Source of the DNA: Siderastrea siderea
Taxonomy: Eukaryota > Cnidaria > Anthozoa > Scleractinia > Rhizangiidae
Length of the DNA stretch: 64,000 bases
Direction of reading: 5' to 3'
NCBI GenBank assembly: GCA_964030785.1
Contig: OZ034975.1
Coordinates: 420,201 to 484,200, forward strand
The notes beneath the pieces are model-generated. The model made no database searches. It saw only the letters and a list, made by a program, of their open reading frames with translations, and was not told where the DNA came from. The translations under genes and the position numbers were made by a program. This document shows positions 35,901 through 51,300 of the stretch, piece by piece (within the stretch, counting starts at the first letter, position 1; every line of letters begins with the position of its first letter).

Positions 35901-38900
35901 AAGCAAATATTGTACCGGTAAGCTGACTCTATATCAAGGCAATGCAAGTTAGAGTTTTTTCAAGCACTGGTTCATCACTGTACCTTATGGAGGTCTAGCA
36001 CCTCAAGAAAAGTTTCCCGTTTGAAGATGAATGGTTCAAGTCCTGGTTTCTGTTATTACGAATTGTCAGCTTAGATGAGGCAAACTTGTTGGTACACTAT
36101 ATTTTACATCTCTACTTTCCGTTGTAACATAACCATTTATTAACAACTCACAAATATTTATGAAATTGAATTATAAGCAATTATAGCCAGTTAGCATGAT
36201 AAGGACACCAACCTTTTCTTAAGAACAGATTTAAAGGCTGAGATTTTTTCTGCTGTTGACCAGGGCTTCTAAACACAGATGATAAGAATATGTTACTGAT
36301 ACATGCAAATACACTGTAGTACTTCACTCAGTATGATTATCAGCCAAAGAAAACAAAAGGCATCTTGGGATATACACACTCATGTTGCTTCTACATTCAC
36401 CTTGGATAGCTGTGCAAGAAGAAACTTCCATCCATAGTTTGCACAAATGACATTTTATACTTTTCAAATTTCCAATTGGCACGACAGCTCAGTTGGTAGA
36501 GCACTTTATACTTTTCAAGTTCCCATTTGGCATGATAGCTCAGTTGGTAGAGCACTATGCACTTATAATTTCAGGGTGATACCATGGGTTCACTTAAACC
36601 TGATTTTATTTTCAGGCCTTTTTTTCACAGCTGCTTAAGCAGCATTCATAACTGTGATGTTGCTTTATGTATTAATAATTTATAATTTTCAAGTGCATAC
36701 TATGAATGGCCAGTCAGGTTCACGGATTAGCAATACACTACAGGGAATGCCCATTCACTGGCCTTGTGGAGAAACCGTGCCTAACCATCCCCTCCCTAGT
36801 ACTTACATTGATGCAGGGTCAACATGTGGGTTAGCAGTCTCCATTGCTTTCAAAAGCGGTGAGTCCTGGAATAAAGCAAAAGAATGACAATGCATCTTTA
36901 CAAAGTTCGGGCAAGGCAATTGGTTTATTTCCTAAAAGCAGGCTTGGAACCTACTTGGTTTCACAAAAGTGGCAAGGCCATAAGTTAGGAGTCTACTCGC
37001 CAATTCATATCTCAAGGGTTTTTGGTGCTGGCTTATAATTCAAGGATTTTGTGGCTTGTATGTAAAAGAGACTTGTCCAATCCAAACAGGGGAGCCAGCT
37101 TGAGGGCTACTAAGAAACCACTGCCAAGCTACAGCTGTAACTCTTTCAAATGACCACCACTGGGATCAGACAAAAACACACAGGATGTAAGGATGTAATA
37201 TTAATAGTACAATACAGCTGCAATGCAACCAGGTGGCCAATTACTAGCCACTTAGGGTGTACAAGAGTCTAATTATTGCTCAAAATGTTTGAGCAATGAT
37301 TCAGATGATTCAATGCTTGTTTAAAAGAGGGGTCACTCAGAGAGATCCAACTGTACTCTTGACTATCAACGTTCCACACTGTTTTATTTTGTGATAAGAT
37401 ATAAAAAAGTACTAGCAAGAGGAGGACAATCTAAAATTTAAAAAGTCTCAAAATTTCTATCATAAAAAGTTCAAAAAAAAATTATAGCTACATGATCTGC
37501 ACTTAGCACTTACTGTTTTCCAAGCCAAACCCTCTAATACTTGCTCCTCTGTCCTGTTTAAATGCTGAAAAAATAAAAGATTGCATTTACAGTAAACTAC
37601 ATGTATTAAAATCCTCAGAGAAAAACAGTCAAACCTTACTAATTATCCAGACCATTGGTCACCTAAATTTTGTCTGATGATGTATTTAGTGTTGAGATCT
37701 CTCTCAAAAATCTTTATTGTTTTACACTATCCACACTATTTTCAGAAGTTCTATTAAGTTCAGGTATTAGAGGTGCGACTGAACTGTGCGAAGTTTCACC
37801 TTGATCTCTGGATGGGATGACTTTAGTCCCATAATGGACTAACATCCCATCCAGAAGGAATACAGTTCTTCATGCATGTCATCAGTTTAATTTTATGTGC
37901 AAGTAAGGGATTTAGGGGTGAATCAAACCCCATTCAAATTGCAGTTCTTCAGCAACAAAATGTATTTGGTATGTCACATGCAAGAGAACTCAAGAAAAAC
38001 TCCAGGCTCATCCCATTGTCATCATATATTTTTATTGTAAATAATTTATTCACGTAATTCAGTCATTTGACTGCAAAGTGTATTTTATTAATAGACGGTC
38101 TATCTATCTATCTAGCACTTGTCTGGAGACAACGTTATGGCCATCTGCCCACTCACAGTCATACAGATGCTCAAACCACTGACTTAGGACACTTGTCAGA
38201 TTTTGAATCTCTCTATGGTGGCCAATTCAACTTATTGAAATCAAATTCAAGTGTCTCACTTCACCAACAAGGGGTATGACTAGAGATGTCAGCTTTTGAA
38301 TCTCCTTCTGGTTACCAATTTAACCCTTTAAGCCCTGAGATAAAAATGAATATTCTCCTTACTGTTCTCTCTACGTTTCTTATGGAACTATCAACTAGAA
38401 GACATCTCATCCTTGCCGACCACTTTCTTTATTGTCATCACTTGATTGTTTGAACAAGTAGTAATAGTGTAAAGAGAAATTTCATTTTCGTCAGTGTTAG
38501 TGCCTTAAAGGGTTAATTTATGTCAACTCAGCTATTTAATCCCCCACCAATGCAAGACAGGCACCACAGTAATCGTAATAGAAACTAATCCCTTTATTGC
38601 TCACTGAGCTTTAGGGAAAATGATGGTGAGCTAACCTTATTTAAGTCACTCAGCTATAGCTTTGCTCTTTCATTAACAAGTACATCTTAACTGTTCATGT
38701 AAGTACTGCAAAATTGTAGATGCTGAGAGCTTAATTCAAAACTTAATAGACTTAATAAACTTAAACATAAAACTTCATAGTTTCAGTCTTTGTCTCACCT
38801 TAATTAATTTGCTGCCAAGAAGTGGCTCATGAAGAATTAAACTTTCTATCACTTTGAAAAAATCAAATGCCTGAAATACAAGGGGGAAAATATTAATACC

Positions 38901-39267
38901 TGTGGTTAACGTCTCTTGCATTCATTTTCTGGATTGTTGTGCAATGCTTCAACTACGTTAACTAAAATTTAATTACCTTTAGCTTCAAAGCACTGAGAAT
39001 CCAAGGAAATGTTACAGCTGGCCCTGCAGCAAGTGAATGATTTTTTTGATAAATTAACTGAAGATACATCCACAAAGAAAAAAGTATCAGCACTCAGCCA
39101 AATGTTATTTTTAAATTAGTGCTTCACGCAAAGTAAGTCACTAACTTACAAGGTTGCCTTAATGGTAAGCAAAAGGCTGGTTTTCACTCGTGACACAATA
39201 ATCAACACAAGCATAATCCTAGAAAGGTCAACTGATGACACGATCGTATGTGCCTCATCATCATCAA

Positions 39268-39365
<98 letters not shown>

Positions 39366-42300
39366 GTCATCGGAAGGCTGTGACCCCACAGTCTGCTGTA
39401 AGCATTCTCTAGCTTGTCCTGAGCAAGATTGACAATAATTATTATTATTATTTTATGATCTGTGTGTCTGGTATCAGGATTGAACAAGTCCTGCATCTGG
39501 TAGAGAAAGAGTTTTCGAAGGCAACAAAGGCACCTCCACCCATTAGGAGGCATGAACAGGGCAAATAATCTAGGATGCTCTGTTTCATCTAGTTGTCAGA
39601 GGTGACCAGCAAACTTAACTGCTCGTCAATGACTGCCCAAATGTGTTTTTTTTCCATTGCAACTTATCACAAAGTGACCCCATCATTAGTTAACTACTGG
39701 CATGCTTAATCCTCCACTGTATGATTGCATTCATGACGTAGAAAACCCACTCAGTTCCTGACTGATGAGCGTAACTATATGCAATGAGCTAAAGGTCTGT
39801 CAGGTTCGTTTTTTGTGCTCATGATGCTTATGTGAAGTGGGGACATGGCTAGTGCTTATGCTTATGTCATTAGTGAAAACCAGCCTTATAAACTGAGTTA
39901 TAACAATACAATCAACATACATGGAAGTGTTTTGTCAGCCATAACCACTTCAAGTGAGCAGGCCATGAGGGAAACATGAAATGCTTCACTGTTTAACAGG
40001 GCACTGAAAGTCAAATAGGAGACAAAGTTACCAGAGTTGGCATCTAACATCTGTACTTATTCATCCATCATAGATTTTTTACTCATGTCGCAATCCCTCA
40101 GCATCCATGGCATGTAATAGGATTTTTGTAAAACAATACTGGATGACTTCAAATTGCATGCCTTGGCGATTTTTAGGTTGATCCAGCTGAGAAAGCATTT
40201 TGCGACAAAACAGAAGATGGAACAGTATAATCTCCTATTTCGAATTTTTTTAACTATGATAAGGTAAAGGAACTTGAAGACAAATGTGAGTCACCTTCGT
40301 GCATGGTTTCAATGTCAGATGAGCAACTTTTATTTCCAGCATTGGTACATATACGGTACGTGTGCATAGTTCAGCAATAGGTGTTACCTGAAATCACTGC
40401 AGGATAATCTTTTCTCCTCCTGAAGGATATCAGCAGCAAATAATTATTAGTTTTTATTGACCAGCTTAATACTTGACTCAGTCAATAATAAAATGTGAGA
40501 ACTCACCGCTAGCAACATTGCTTCCATAACTCTTAAGTAAAGCCTCTTTGCTTCAACAAAAACCTGCAATAACAACAATTATTATTGCTTCATCAGTTAC
40601 ATAACCTTTTCAAAAATAAAGCAAAACTTTAAAAGTGAACTGACATTGCATAAATAGATTTTGTAGTATATTAATTTAGCTTGCTACCTTAATATTATTA
40701 CCATTTTCATTCAGTGATGATAAAACTGTTTAAACTGAGCATCTAAAATAATATTGATATCTACACCAACATAAGTTAACATTATATCGCAGATTGCTAC
40801 TCAATTATAAAAATATCTAATAACAAAAAAAAAATACCTGATTCGAAATATTGCTGTCTTCACAAACAGCTTCAGCGAAGCCTTTTACAAAATTTTCTTG
40901 GACAGCTAAAAAATGAAATCATAAACTCATGTTTACCACCAACGAAGTTTTTCTCATAAAATGGTTGAATAAAAACTAGATGGCAAAACTTTCCTCACCT
41001 GTCAACTGTGACTGGATTAACTCTTGAGGATCTTTTTTACAACACTACACAAAAGAATTAAAACATTATTAACATCAGTCTAATACACCACAAATCAAAC
41101 AATAACATTAAATTTGTGATAAAACCATGACACTTTTGATTTGACTTTGACATGGCAACAATTTTAGCATTTACTTTTTCTGATTTACACTGTAACCTTT
41201 TCCCAGCTATAGTCAAATGTTTTATCAACAATAAAATAATACAGGAAAGTGCTGGGCCTTGGATACTTACAGCCCAAAATCTTAACAGCTCTTGACTTGG
41301 TGCATCACTATAAATAAAAAATAATACTTAAAAAACTTTTTGTAATAACTAATCAACTGACTGAAGACAGAGGTACATTTAACTTGGACTTGTGAAGGCT
41401 GCTGCTAAGTTTAGAAAAGCAACCTGATGCTACTGTGTCTGATTAGTCAACAGAGACAGGTAATGTTTGCAGTGGGCTCAAATTATATGTCGATGAGCTC
41501 ATCATCATCATCACCACCATCAACAGCAGGTAGCAGCAGACACTAACAACATCACTAGCAGAAACACCACCGCCAGCATTGAAGCATCACCACCAGCAGT
41601 ATAACTGCCAACATCACCAACAGTATAACCACCAATGCCCCAACTACCAATATCACCAGCATTAACACCTCAACCAGCAAAAGGCATCCCCTTTTTCTCA
41701 TTTAGCGTCAAATACGTTTCCTGATTTTGGGTCAGTCGGTCGGATAAAAAAAAAGGCCCAAAAAGGGCCCCCCAAAAATGAGGAGGAGTCTGGAACTAGG
41801 AGGCCCATCACCCCAGCATCGTTAGCATGGAGCCTGGAAAGAACAAGATGCAGGTTACAAAATCAACGTGGTGGCAATGGAGCTCAAGGGAGACAAGATT
41901 AATAAAATTGGTATTTAGCATTAAGAAATGCTGTTAATACATCCCTATTTGCAAAAACAATGTTTATTTTCTGATTAAAAGTGAAAAAATGTTTGACGAT
42001 GTCATTACCTCCCTCATAACATAATTTTATTTTTATTGAAAATGCGAAATTTGGGTCAGTCGGACGACGCTAAACGGAGCAAAAAAAGGGGGATGGCCGC
42101 CACTGACCACCACCAGATCACCATGATGTCCAGCGTTTTTTGAGTAACCTGTAGTATGTGCCATCTATCATTAGTTTCTTTCATTGACTTGACCTAATAT
42201 TAGGTATGATACTACAAAACATATTCAGCACCTCATCTCATCAAGTGCAGTCCTCAGATCAGCTACTGGTGAAGGATAAGGTCCTCTGCAGATATTAAAC

Positions 42301-45300
42301 GAAGAGAAACTATCATCTAACAGGAACATAAAATTAATATGCATTACAGCCAGACGCTGAATGATGGATTATTTTTCCCTCCTTCACTGGAAACAACTAA
42401 ATGGTGGCCTGGGAGAATATCTATTCACATCCTTAGTAGACATTACCTGAGTGGCCAGGATTTGTGAAAATAATAAGTGGGTTTCAACTAATAAAACAAA
42501 ACTAGACAAACATAAATGTGCTAACCATATGTTTTGTTGACCATACCTTGATTCTGTTGTTGTTGAAATTGCGTGGGATTCCTGTACAGAGGTACTGGTA
42601 GGACCTCCATTGCATGTCCCATTGCTGCATGTGACAACAAAGCAAACAAGGAAAGTAAAAAGGGATGGGTTTGAATAAGGACAATATTAAATATCACAAT
42701 GTACAAAACACTACATCAAAGTTAAGGAGATTTTTCCTGTGAGGCAACATTATGCCTGCCAACTCTCTACATTATGCGTGAGTCTCATGCCTGTGGATCA
42801 AAAACATCCATCTCACGCATCGAGGACTATTTCTCATGCCTGACTCACAAATCCAGACGACTTGTTCTTTAACACATTAACAAAAAAATTCAATTCAATT
42901 CCCATGAAAGGATTCCAATAAATGGCGCTCAATGTCAAGTTTGAGCCCTAACTGTATCAGAACACACTAAAATGTCGCATTTCAGTTTGCATTTGAGAGA
43001 CTGGAAACGAGCTCGAGTCAGCTTTGGAAGCGTTCAGAAATCGTCGGAACATATTCGGACATTTTCGGTAGTGTTTGGAATTCTTCGTGAAATCGTCGGA
43101 AATCTTTGGAAGTTGCCGGAACGTTTTCATAAATCCCAGTCACGAGGAGACGAAAATCTCACGCATTTGACTCAGAGTTGGCAGGCATACAACATTAGAG
43201 TGCAGAGGGCCAGACCCTGTTGTAAGTTAGAAGACACCTGTATGTACAGCTGTACAGGGACTCACCTAATAGGGGGACAACTTCCGTAAGAAAACACCTT
43301 GACACAATTACACGGCATGCTTGAGTGGGCCTTTTCATATTTTTTCAGTGAAAATGACATTGTTGCCTTTTTGCAAGGAAAAGCTAAATTTTTCTAAATG
43401 TTGACATATATAAGGCTATGAATTTTTCAAACAGGTTAAGGCCAAGGGGTCTTATCACAACCAAATGCAGAAATTCAAAAAATTTAAAACTGTTAAATAC
43501 ATCTTTGCCCTGAACTGTCTCTAAGGGTGAGTGTTTAATCAGAAACCTTTCCTTTATGATAAAACATTAACATACTACATGTAGGGTAGGTGACACTGAG
43601 TCATATTTCAGGGCACAGTCCTATCAACACTATTACTTTTGTAATCTCCAATGAGGTAACACTTTGCAGTGTCACCAATGACTTGTATTTGTTTGCATGT
43701 TGACAGTTAATTTTTTCTCATTTTCAAAAACTTCTCAGAGCATTTCTTCCATTCCTTATTAAATTATGTAAACAAACACCTGTCAGTTTCGCTGGGAGAT
43801 ATCCACAAGTGACCATGCTTGTCAAAGAAGTCTCTCTCATCAAGATCTCTGCACTTGCCACAGATTTCTTCATACATGGAATTTAATTCATCCATCTATG
43901 GTCAAGTAATATTAATTTTGGAAGTCAGATCTAGCCAAAATATGATTTTTCAGAGGTGAGAAATGAAATGTGCTGTTGCCTTAGAGAGTGGCAGTGATGT
44001 AAACAAACTATGATATTTTGTCATGACTGAATCATCAATATCAGGGAATGATGTTATTTATTATAATACTAGTTTTCAATTTCATGGCAGTTTCAAGTTT
44101 TTCTTAAGTTCATCATTAGCTTATAAGGTAAACTGGATTTCAATCTGTAACAATACATTGCATTCAAGCTGCCTTATTTTGTAGCAACCCTCTACTGATT
44201 ACTGTAGGATGTCCCAGAGACCTCAAATTTAAGCATAATAGATGTTAATTATTAAACTTATGATGTTCAGTCAGACACTTACTTCCAGCAGGTTTCTTTC
44301 ACTCTGTAGAAAAATAAAACATTCAAACAATACACATTAAAAACTGTCTAGGCATTTATGACTGTGTGTAGGCACAGTGGTGTGGTGATTAGACTTTTAA
44401 TCAAACATTCTAATTGGAGACAAGAGGGTAGGTGGTTTAAGGCTTCAGGTCTCTGTTTCCTTGGACAACAAAAAGATTAAGAATTTGCTTCAAAAATTAA
44501 GAACTTTTCCATACACATGTAGACTTGGAACTCCGCATTGTCTCTCTCAACACAGGTGTATAAATGGGTACAGGCACACCTACATGTAGGAGTAGTAAAT
44601 CTCCTACTTGCTTGATGCTACAGAAAACAGAGCTAGATGCAGACCACTTTAATTTTTTCCTCACCTTGCTGTCAAGAAATGGCTGAAAGTACTGTGTGTG
44701 GAATGTGTCCACCTAAATAAAAGACAAAAATTGATAAAAGATGACCATGCATCAAGCCCAAACAATAGCATGTCATTATGACTCAGGGTGGGTATCCTGG
44801 ACACATGCCGACATTAAATTTTAAAAGGTTAAGACTGGTTGTGATAAATTTCCAGTTCTCAAAAGGTGGAACAATATATAAGACTATGAATCCTAGTGCC
44901 ACCTAAAAACAGCTCTCTAATATAAATCACATTTCCTAGACAAATCCCAACAGAGAATCATGTTTTCCTGCACAATGAAAACTCACTGAAGACCAATGAT
45001 TTCTTTCACTTACCATGGAAAATTGGACATTAGCCTCTTTGCAAAGGTCTGGAAGAATCCCTTCTTCCTAGAATACAACAAGATGCATGACATTAACATC
45101 ATTAACAACACATTCTAGGTGAGTTAATGCTTCATTAGGCAAAATAAAAAGGTTTTTAAGAAAATTGTGAAACTTACCAAATTATTTTTTGTCTCTGAAA
45201 GGGCTGTAAGTATAAAATAACAATGTTAGGTGCTGGTAGGCAGTATTGTTGAGATTCTCATTTTAAGGAGAACAGAAAACAACAACAACAATTCTGAGCA

Positions 45301-48300
45301 CAGCAGGTGAACCTATGTCCTTCCAAACAGCAAAGCTACATGGAAATAAAGGACAACAGGCAAGCTCCTGCTCAGCAACTGGGAACTACTTTTTCTTTAA
45401 ATGCTCTAGACAATATATTTACTTGCAAATTAATTGACAAATGTGAACATCTTGTAGTATACTACCTTTTCACTATAATAATAAGGGAATCATAATCATG
45501 CAAGGTTGATCCTTGATTGCTAAAAACTGCCCCTGGGCCTTTGATCCCCCATGCCACCACTTCCATCCCATCCCAGCACCATCTGATCCCATTCCACCAC
45601 TTTGATCTCTACTTCCACCCCTCTAGTTCCTTTACAGAGCAGCATAATTACACTGTAGTTTACCTTTGCAGAAGGAGTAGTATGAACCAAAATTGACACA
45701 TGTGCGATACTATGCTCACCTGTGGGCTGTTGTGATAAGAATCTCCTATGTACATAATCCACACAGCACAACAACAGGTAAAATGTTGTCATCAAATCTC
45801 CTAGCTGGTGTGGTTGCCAGCCTGAAGTAAACAAGTATGTTTATTAGAATTTTGTGTCAGATAAAGTGCAGTTGAACCTCCCAAAAGCAACCAGCTGCTT
45901 CCTTGTCTACTGATGAGCACACAGAAGAAAAGCTGCTCTGGGAACATCACGGCTTACTCTGACTCATTCTGATACTCTTACTTAAATCTTAAGGTCCCAG
46001 TTATGACCAGACCTTTGTCTTTTCCTTGTGAACTGTTATCAGTGGGTTTGACAGTTCCTTTTTAACCTGGGCAAGTGGGAAATTGGCAAATAGGCAAGGA
46101 AAGTAATTTTGAGAGTTACTTGAACAAAAGACAAGCTTGAATTCAAGCAGTTGTTGATCTTTGTGATGGATGGACTGAATGGCTGAATTACTGACTGACT
46201 AACTGTCTGACTGACTGTCTAACTGACTGACTGACTGGTTGACTGACTGCCTGCCTGCCTGCCTGCCAGGCTACTGACTGACTGACTGACTGACTGACTG
46301 CCTGCCTGCCTACCTGCCTGCCTGCCTGCCAGGCTACTGACTGACTGACTGACTGACTAGCTGACTGTCTGACTGACTGACTGACTGACTAGCTGACTGT
46401 CTGACTGACTGACTGACTGACTGCCTGCCTGCCTGCCTGCCAGCCTGCCAGGCTACTGACTGACTGACTGACTGACTGACTCACTGACTGACTGACTGAC
46501 TAGCTGACTGTCTGACTGACTGACTGACTGACTAGCTGACTGACTGACTGACTGACTGACTGACTGACTGACTGACTGACTGGCTGACTGACTGACTGAT
46601 GAACTGACTGTTTGAATTACCTTTGCAGACAATAAATAAAAACCAGCAAGTCTTCCAAAAGGAATCCTTTGCCTTCTCACTGAAAGAAGAATAATTATTA
46701 GGCAACCTCAGTGTTTGAGAAAACTAAACCCTGTGTTGTGTTATAACTAATCTGGGTATTAAAATCACAGAATTTTCCTTTTCTAACAATACCTAGTATA
46801 AAATGTTTGAAACAGGTTTACATGTTTTGCCAAGATAGCAAAACCATCTCCACGATAAAACATACGTGTAGGTTCCTCAAAAATCCTTAAGAACAAGGTG
46901 TAATTTATTAGACAAGCTGCTGTTTGCTGCCAAACGGGAGCCAAGAAGCCCATGGTAATCAAACAAATGACAAGTATGTATTATGGTTTGTCAAGGGAAA
47001 CTAACATTTTACAGGCTAGGGCTCCTTGCTTCTGAGCTTTCGGCTATCAGGCAATTTTATTTAATTAGTAACAGCCTTGTTAAGCTTCATATTGGAATAT
47101 TTTTCAAAGATCATCATGAAGTGCCCATAGTCCCTATATTTATAGCCACAGAGTTCACTTTTCTGTTGCCACACAATAGGAAGCCAAGATTGAACATTAT
47201 TTTAACAGAGTTGGGTTTCTTGCACTTGAATAGATACCTTCCAGTACTAAATGCTTGATCATCTTTAAGTACAACTGGCATAAGTCTGAAAAGTGAACAC
47301 AAAAATTGTATTTTTATATTATGCAAGCCCCTGATACTCTAAGGTCAAAAGTATAATCAAAGTTTAATGAATGCATCATCTAAGTATAATCAATATTAGT
47401 AAAACTGTACCTTGAAAATGTTCCTATACTGGCTACAGTAAATTTAAGTAATTTAAGTAAATTTTGTCAATGTCATTGTTTGTTTATTTTTTTATTTACC
47501 TTTTAAACTTGTAAAATATGGCTGAGGATATACAAAATGTTTTCTTCAGTTCAGTTAGGCTCTCTGTCACGGAGTTCCCAACATCATAGCTCTCCAGAAA
47601 CTCTTTCATCTTTTGAAAAAATTCAACCATCCTGGCAGGAGAAAGACAGATTTTAATGCAAGGTCAGTGTTATGTTTTTGAGTGGAAGGAAAATTGTTTT
47701 GACAAGGTGACAAACTGGATGGTTTTGCAGCAAATTTCACTTTTAAAAGAAAAGCATGTGTTAAGCTAAGGAATTAGACATCTGCACTGTACAGTCACAG
47801 AGTCCAAAACTCTAACGAGATGGGACATGCCCTTGAAACTATAGAACTAAACCATGTGGACCCAAAATATCAGTGATTCCAAAATAAAAAATTATAGGGT
47901 GTCAGGATGTCTTTCGCCAGGAAAATGTCCATAGGTCCACAATAAATTAACTAGGAATTTGCCCATTAAATTATCTCATACAGCTCTAACACAACTAACA
48001 GAACATACTAAGTACAAACTGTCTTGGAAAAGCATAATGAATGAATGTCACAACTAACCCCCCCCCCCCTGCCCCCACCGCTCCTTTGCCCATAGAATTG
48101 TAACATTTCTTAAATTGAAAATCAAAAGGTTATTGTTGTAAGAGACTTGTTACCTCATTTTTGCCACTTTCAAGAGGTCACTAACAGAATGTGGAGTCAC
48201 TATATTTTCACCAGCTTGGTCAGCAGCATATCTGTAGGTATGACAAGTAGGAAAATAGCAGATATATAGGCAAGTGGAACACAGATAAACAATACAAAAC

Positions 48301-51300
48301 CCCAAGAGAAATATTAGCCAGGGTAACTGCATACTATAGGGGCATGGAATGGGGCAGTGGGTTGAACTTCCCACTAGTCTTACCCTTTAAAGCCCGTTCC
48401 TACCCTTGGTCTTGGCACATTTTCTACTGTAGAGTATTAATGTATACAATACTGTCGACAGTGAAGTTTTTCCTAATTTTCCCTCCTTCCACCAAATAAG
48501 GTATCCTTCCTCCTATTTCCCCAACCCTCATCATTTCCTGCCTCCCAAAAACTTTGTGCCTTTGTTATTAACTTTTGAGTCTGTGGATGAAATCCTTAAG
48601 TGTGACCATTCAAATAAAAGCTACTGAGCAGTATTTTCCTGTGGTGTTGTTTATTGTCCTGTACAAGGTCGTTCTAACTTTTGAGTCTGTGGATGAAACC
48701 CTAATGTGTGACCATTCAAATGAAAGCTACTGAGCAGTACTTTCCTCTGGTGCTGTTTATTATGCTGTACAAGGTGGTTCTAACTTTTGAGTCTGTGGAT
48801 GAAATCCTGAAGTGTGACCATTCAAATGAAAGCTACTGGTGAGCAGTACTTTCCTGTGGTGCTGTTTATTATGCTGTGCAGGGTGGTTCTAACTTTTGAG
48901 TCTGAGGATAAAATCCTGAAGTGTGACCATTCAAATGAAAGCTACTGAGCAGTAGCAGTGCTTTCCTCTGGTGCTGTTTATTACGCTGTACAAGGTGGTT
49001 CTAACTTTTGAGTCTGTGGATAAATCCTGAAGTGTGACCACTCAAATGAAAGCTACTGAGCAGTACTTTCCTGTGGTGCTGTTTATTATGCTGTGCAAGG
49101 TGGTTCTAACTTTTGAGTCTGTGGATAAAATCCTGAAGTGTGACCATTCAAATGAAAGCTACTGAGCAGTAGCAGTACTTTCCTCTGGTGCTGTTTATTA
49201 CGCTGCACTAAGGTGGTTCTAACTTTTGAGTCTGTGGATGAAATCCTAAAGTGTGACCATTCAAATGAAAGCTACTGAGCAGTACTTTCCTGTGGTGCTG
49301 TTTATTATGCTGTACAAGGTGGTTCTAACTTTTGAGTCTGTGGATGAAATCCTAAAGTGTGACCATTCAAATGAAAGCTACTGAGCAGTACTTTCCTCTG
49401 GTGCTGTTTATTATGCTGTACAAGGTGGTTCTAACTTTTGAGTCTGTGGATGATATCCTTAGTGTGATCACTCAAATAAAAACTATTGAGCAGTACTTTC
49501 CTGGGGGTTTCGATTCTTATAAAAAAATTCTGTTTTTAGCAAGGGAACTCTTGAGATGAAAGGTTTTACTTGTTGCCTAAGTGGAAAAGGCATAGGACAT
49601 TGAACCTAAAGGATCCCAGTTTAAGTTTTTGACAATGTCATCTTGTTGTGCTTTCAGACACGACAATTTGCTCCACTCTCCGTCTGTTAAAGTTAAGTAC
49701 AGCTGGGTTACTGTCAGTCAATCATCAACTGAACCTAACAACCTGAGCAGCGTGGTAAACCTGTGAATGACTCCCGCAGTCTTGAACACGTAAGGGAAAA
49801 AAAAACTGTTCAAGATAACTGGAGCTTGAGTTAGTCAATACTAAATTACTGAGCAACGTCAACCAAGGAAGACAAAAAAATTCCAGTTTGAGTTGGTGGG
49901 GAATTGAGACACCTCTCGGGTTCAAAACAGCAGGGGGTCTCCAGTTCCTCCAGGTCTCCAGTTCCTCTTTACCTATTAAAAAGTGCAGTTGAACCCCTAT
50001 TAAGCGGCCACCCTCGGGGAAGTGGATAGTGGCTGTTTAACAATGGGGTTGGCCGCTTAATAGAGGTAAAAAAGAATAGAAGGACCCTCATCGGGACTTT
50101 GACCCCAGGGGGGATTCTCCAAGTTTCAAGTGATGGGGATGATCGAATGGGGGCAAAAATCAAAACCCAAAAAATCCCTGGACCAAAACTTAACCCCCCC
50201 AAAAACCCCATGCCAAATTTCCGAGCCTTAAAAATTTCCAGAAAGGATTTTAATCACAAAAAAAGAAAACACTAGAAATTGAATGTTTGTGTCTGTTTAT
50301 ATTCATCATACCAGCTGATTTTATCTTGGGACTGACAACCGGCTGCCTAATAGGGGGTGGCCGCTTAATAGGTGACCCCTGAATAGGAGTTAGACTGTAT
50401 ACAAATTGCATGAAGCTGACTCTCACTCTGTTTGGCTACTTACCTTTTGTTACAAATTGTTACATAAGTAGCACAGACAAACCATGGAATTAAGGTATCC
50501 TGTAAGGAAACACAGAGATCACTTGCAGTCAGTCAAAATATTTTGCCTTGGTTCTAAAGTAATTTATGCACTCGGTATTATCCTGGCACATCCTGAGGCT
50601 GATAAGAAATTTGCAATTCTGGATTTAAAAGGATTTAGAATTGGAAATTCCAAGGGGGTGGGGGGTCTCCCCTGGTGAAAAACCTCACAGGATCTTCAAG
50701 GATCTTTAAGGATTGCCAAAGACCTGCCAAAGATCCTTAAAGACAAGGATCTTTAAAAGATCCTTAAAGGATCTTTGAAAGATCTTCAAAGATCTTTATA
50801 CGCAAAATCATTTGTTAAGATCCTCAAGGATTTGACCAAGATCTTCCAAGGATCCTACAAAGATCCTAATAAAGATCCTAGCAAAGATCTTTGCAAGGAT
50901 CCTTCAAGATCCTCAAGGACTAAACAAGGATCTTTCAAAGATCTTAAAAGAATCCTTTCAAGGATCTTTTAAAGATCTTAGCCAGGATCCTCAAGGATTT
51001 GGTCAGGATCTTTTTAGGATCCTTGTCAAGATCTTCACAAGATCTTTGCAAGGATCCTTCAAGATCCTCAGGGACTAAACAAGGATCTTTCAAAGATCTT
51101 AAAAGGATCCTTTCAAGGATCTTGTTGAGATGTTAGCCAGGATCCTCAAGGATTTGGTCAGGATCTTACAAGGATCCTTGTCAAGATCTTTGCAAGATCT
51201 GTGCAAGGATCCTTGGAGATCCTCAAGGCTTTAATGAGGATCTTTCAAAGATCTTAAAAAGATCCATTTAAGGATCTTGTTAAGATCTTTGCTAGGATCC

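Noticed and set aside
36528..36600. Functional tRNA gene
   Set aside because: Only the D-arm is intact; no anticodon arm, T-arm or acceptor stem can be folded.
39146..39553. Open frames with poly-Asp, poly-His and poly-Ser runs
   Set aside because: They are translations of the (CAT)n microsatellite in an RB1 intron, in several frames and both strands.
45520..45834. 104-codon minus-strand frame
   Set aside because: Only its first part is coding (RB1 exon 8, 45720-45821); the rest is intron after the GTGAGC donor.
46453..46680. SQSVSQ-rich frame
   Set aside because: It is the (CTGA)n array read through into RB1 exon 7 in another frame.
50775..50972. Lys/Asp-rich 65-codon plus-strand frame
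   Set aside because: It is a translation of the left GATC array.
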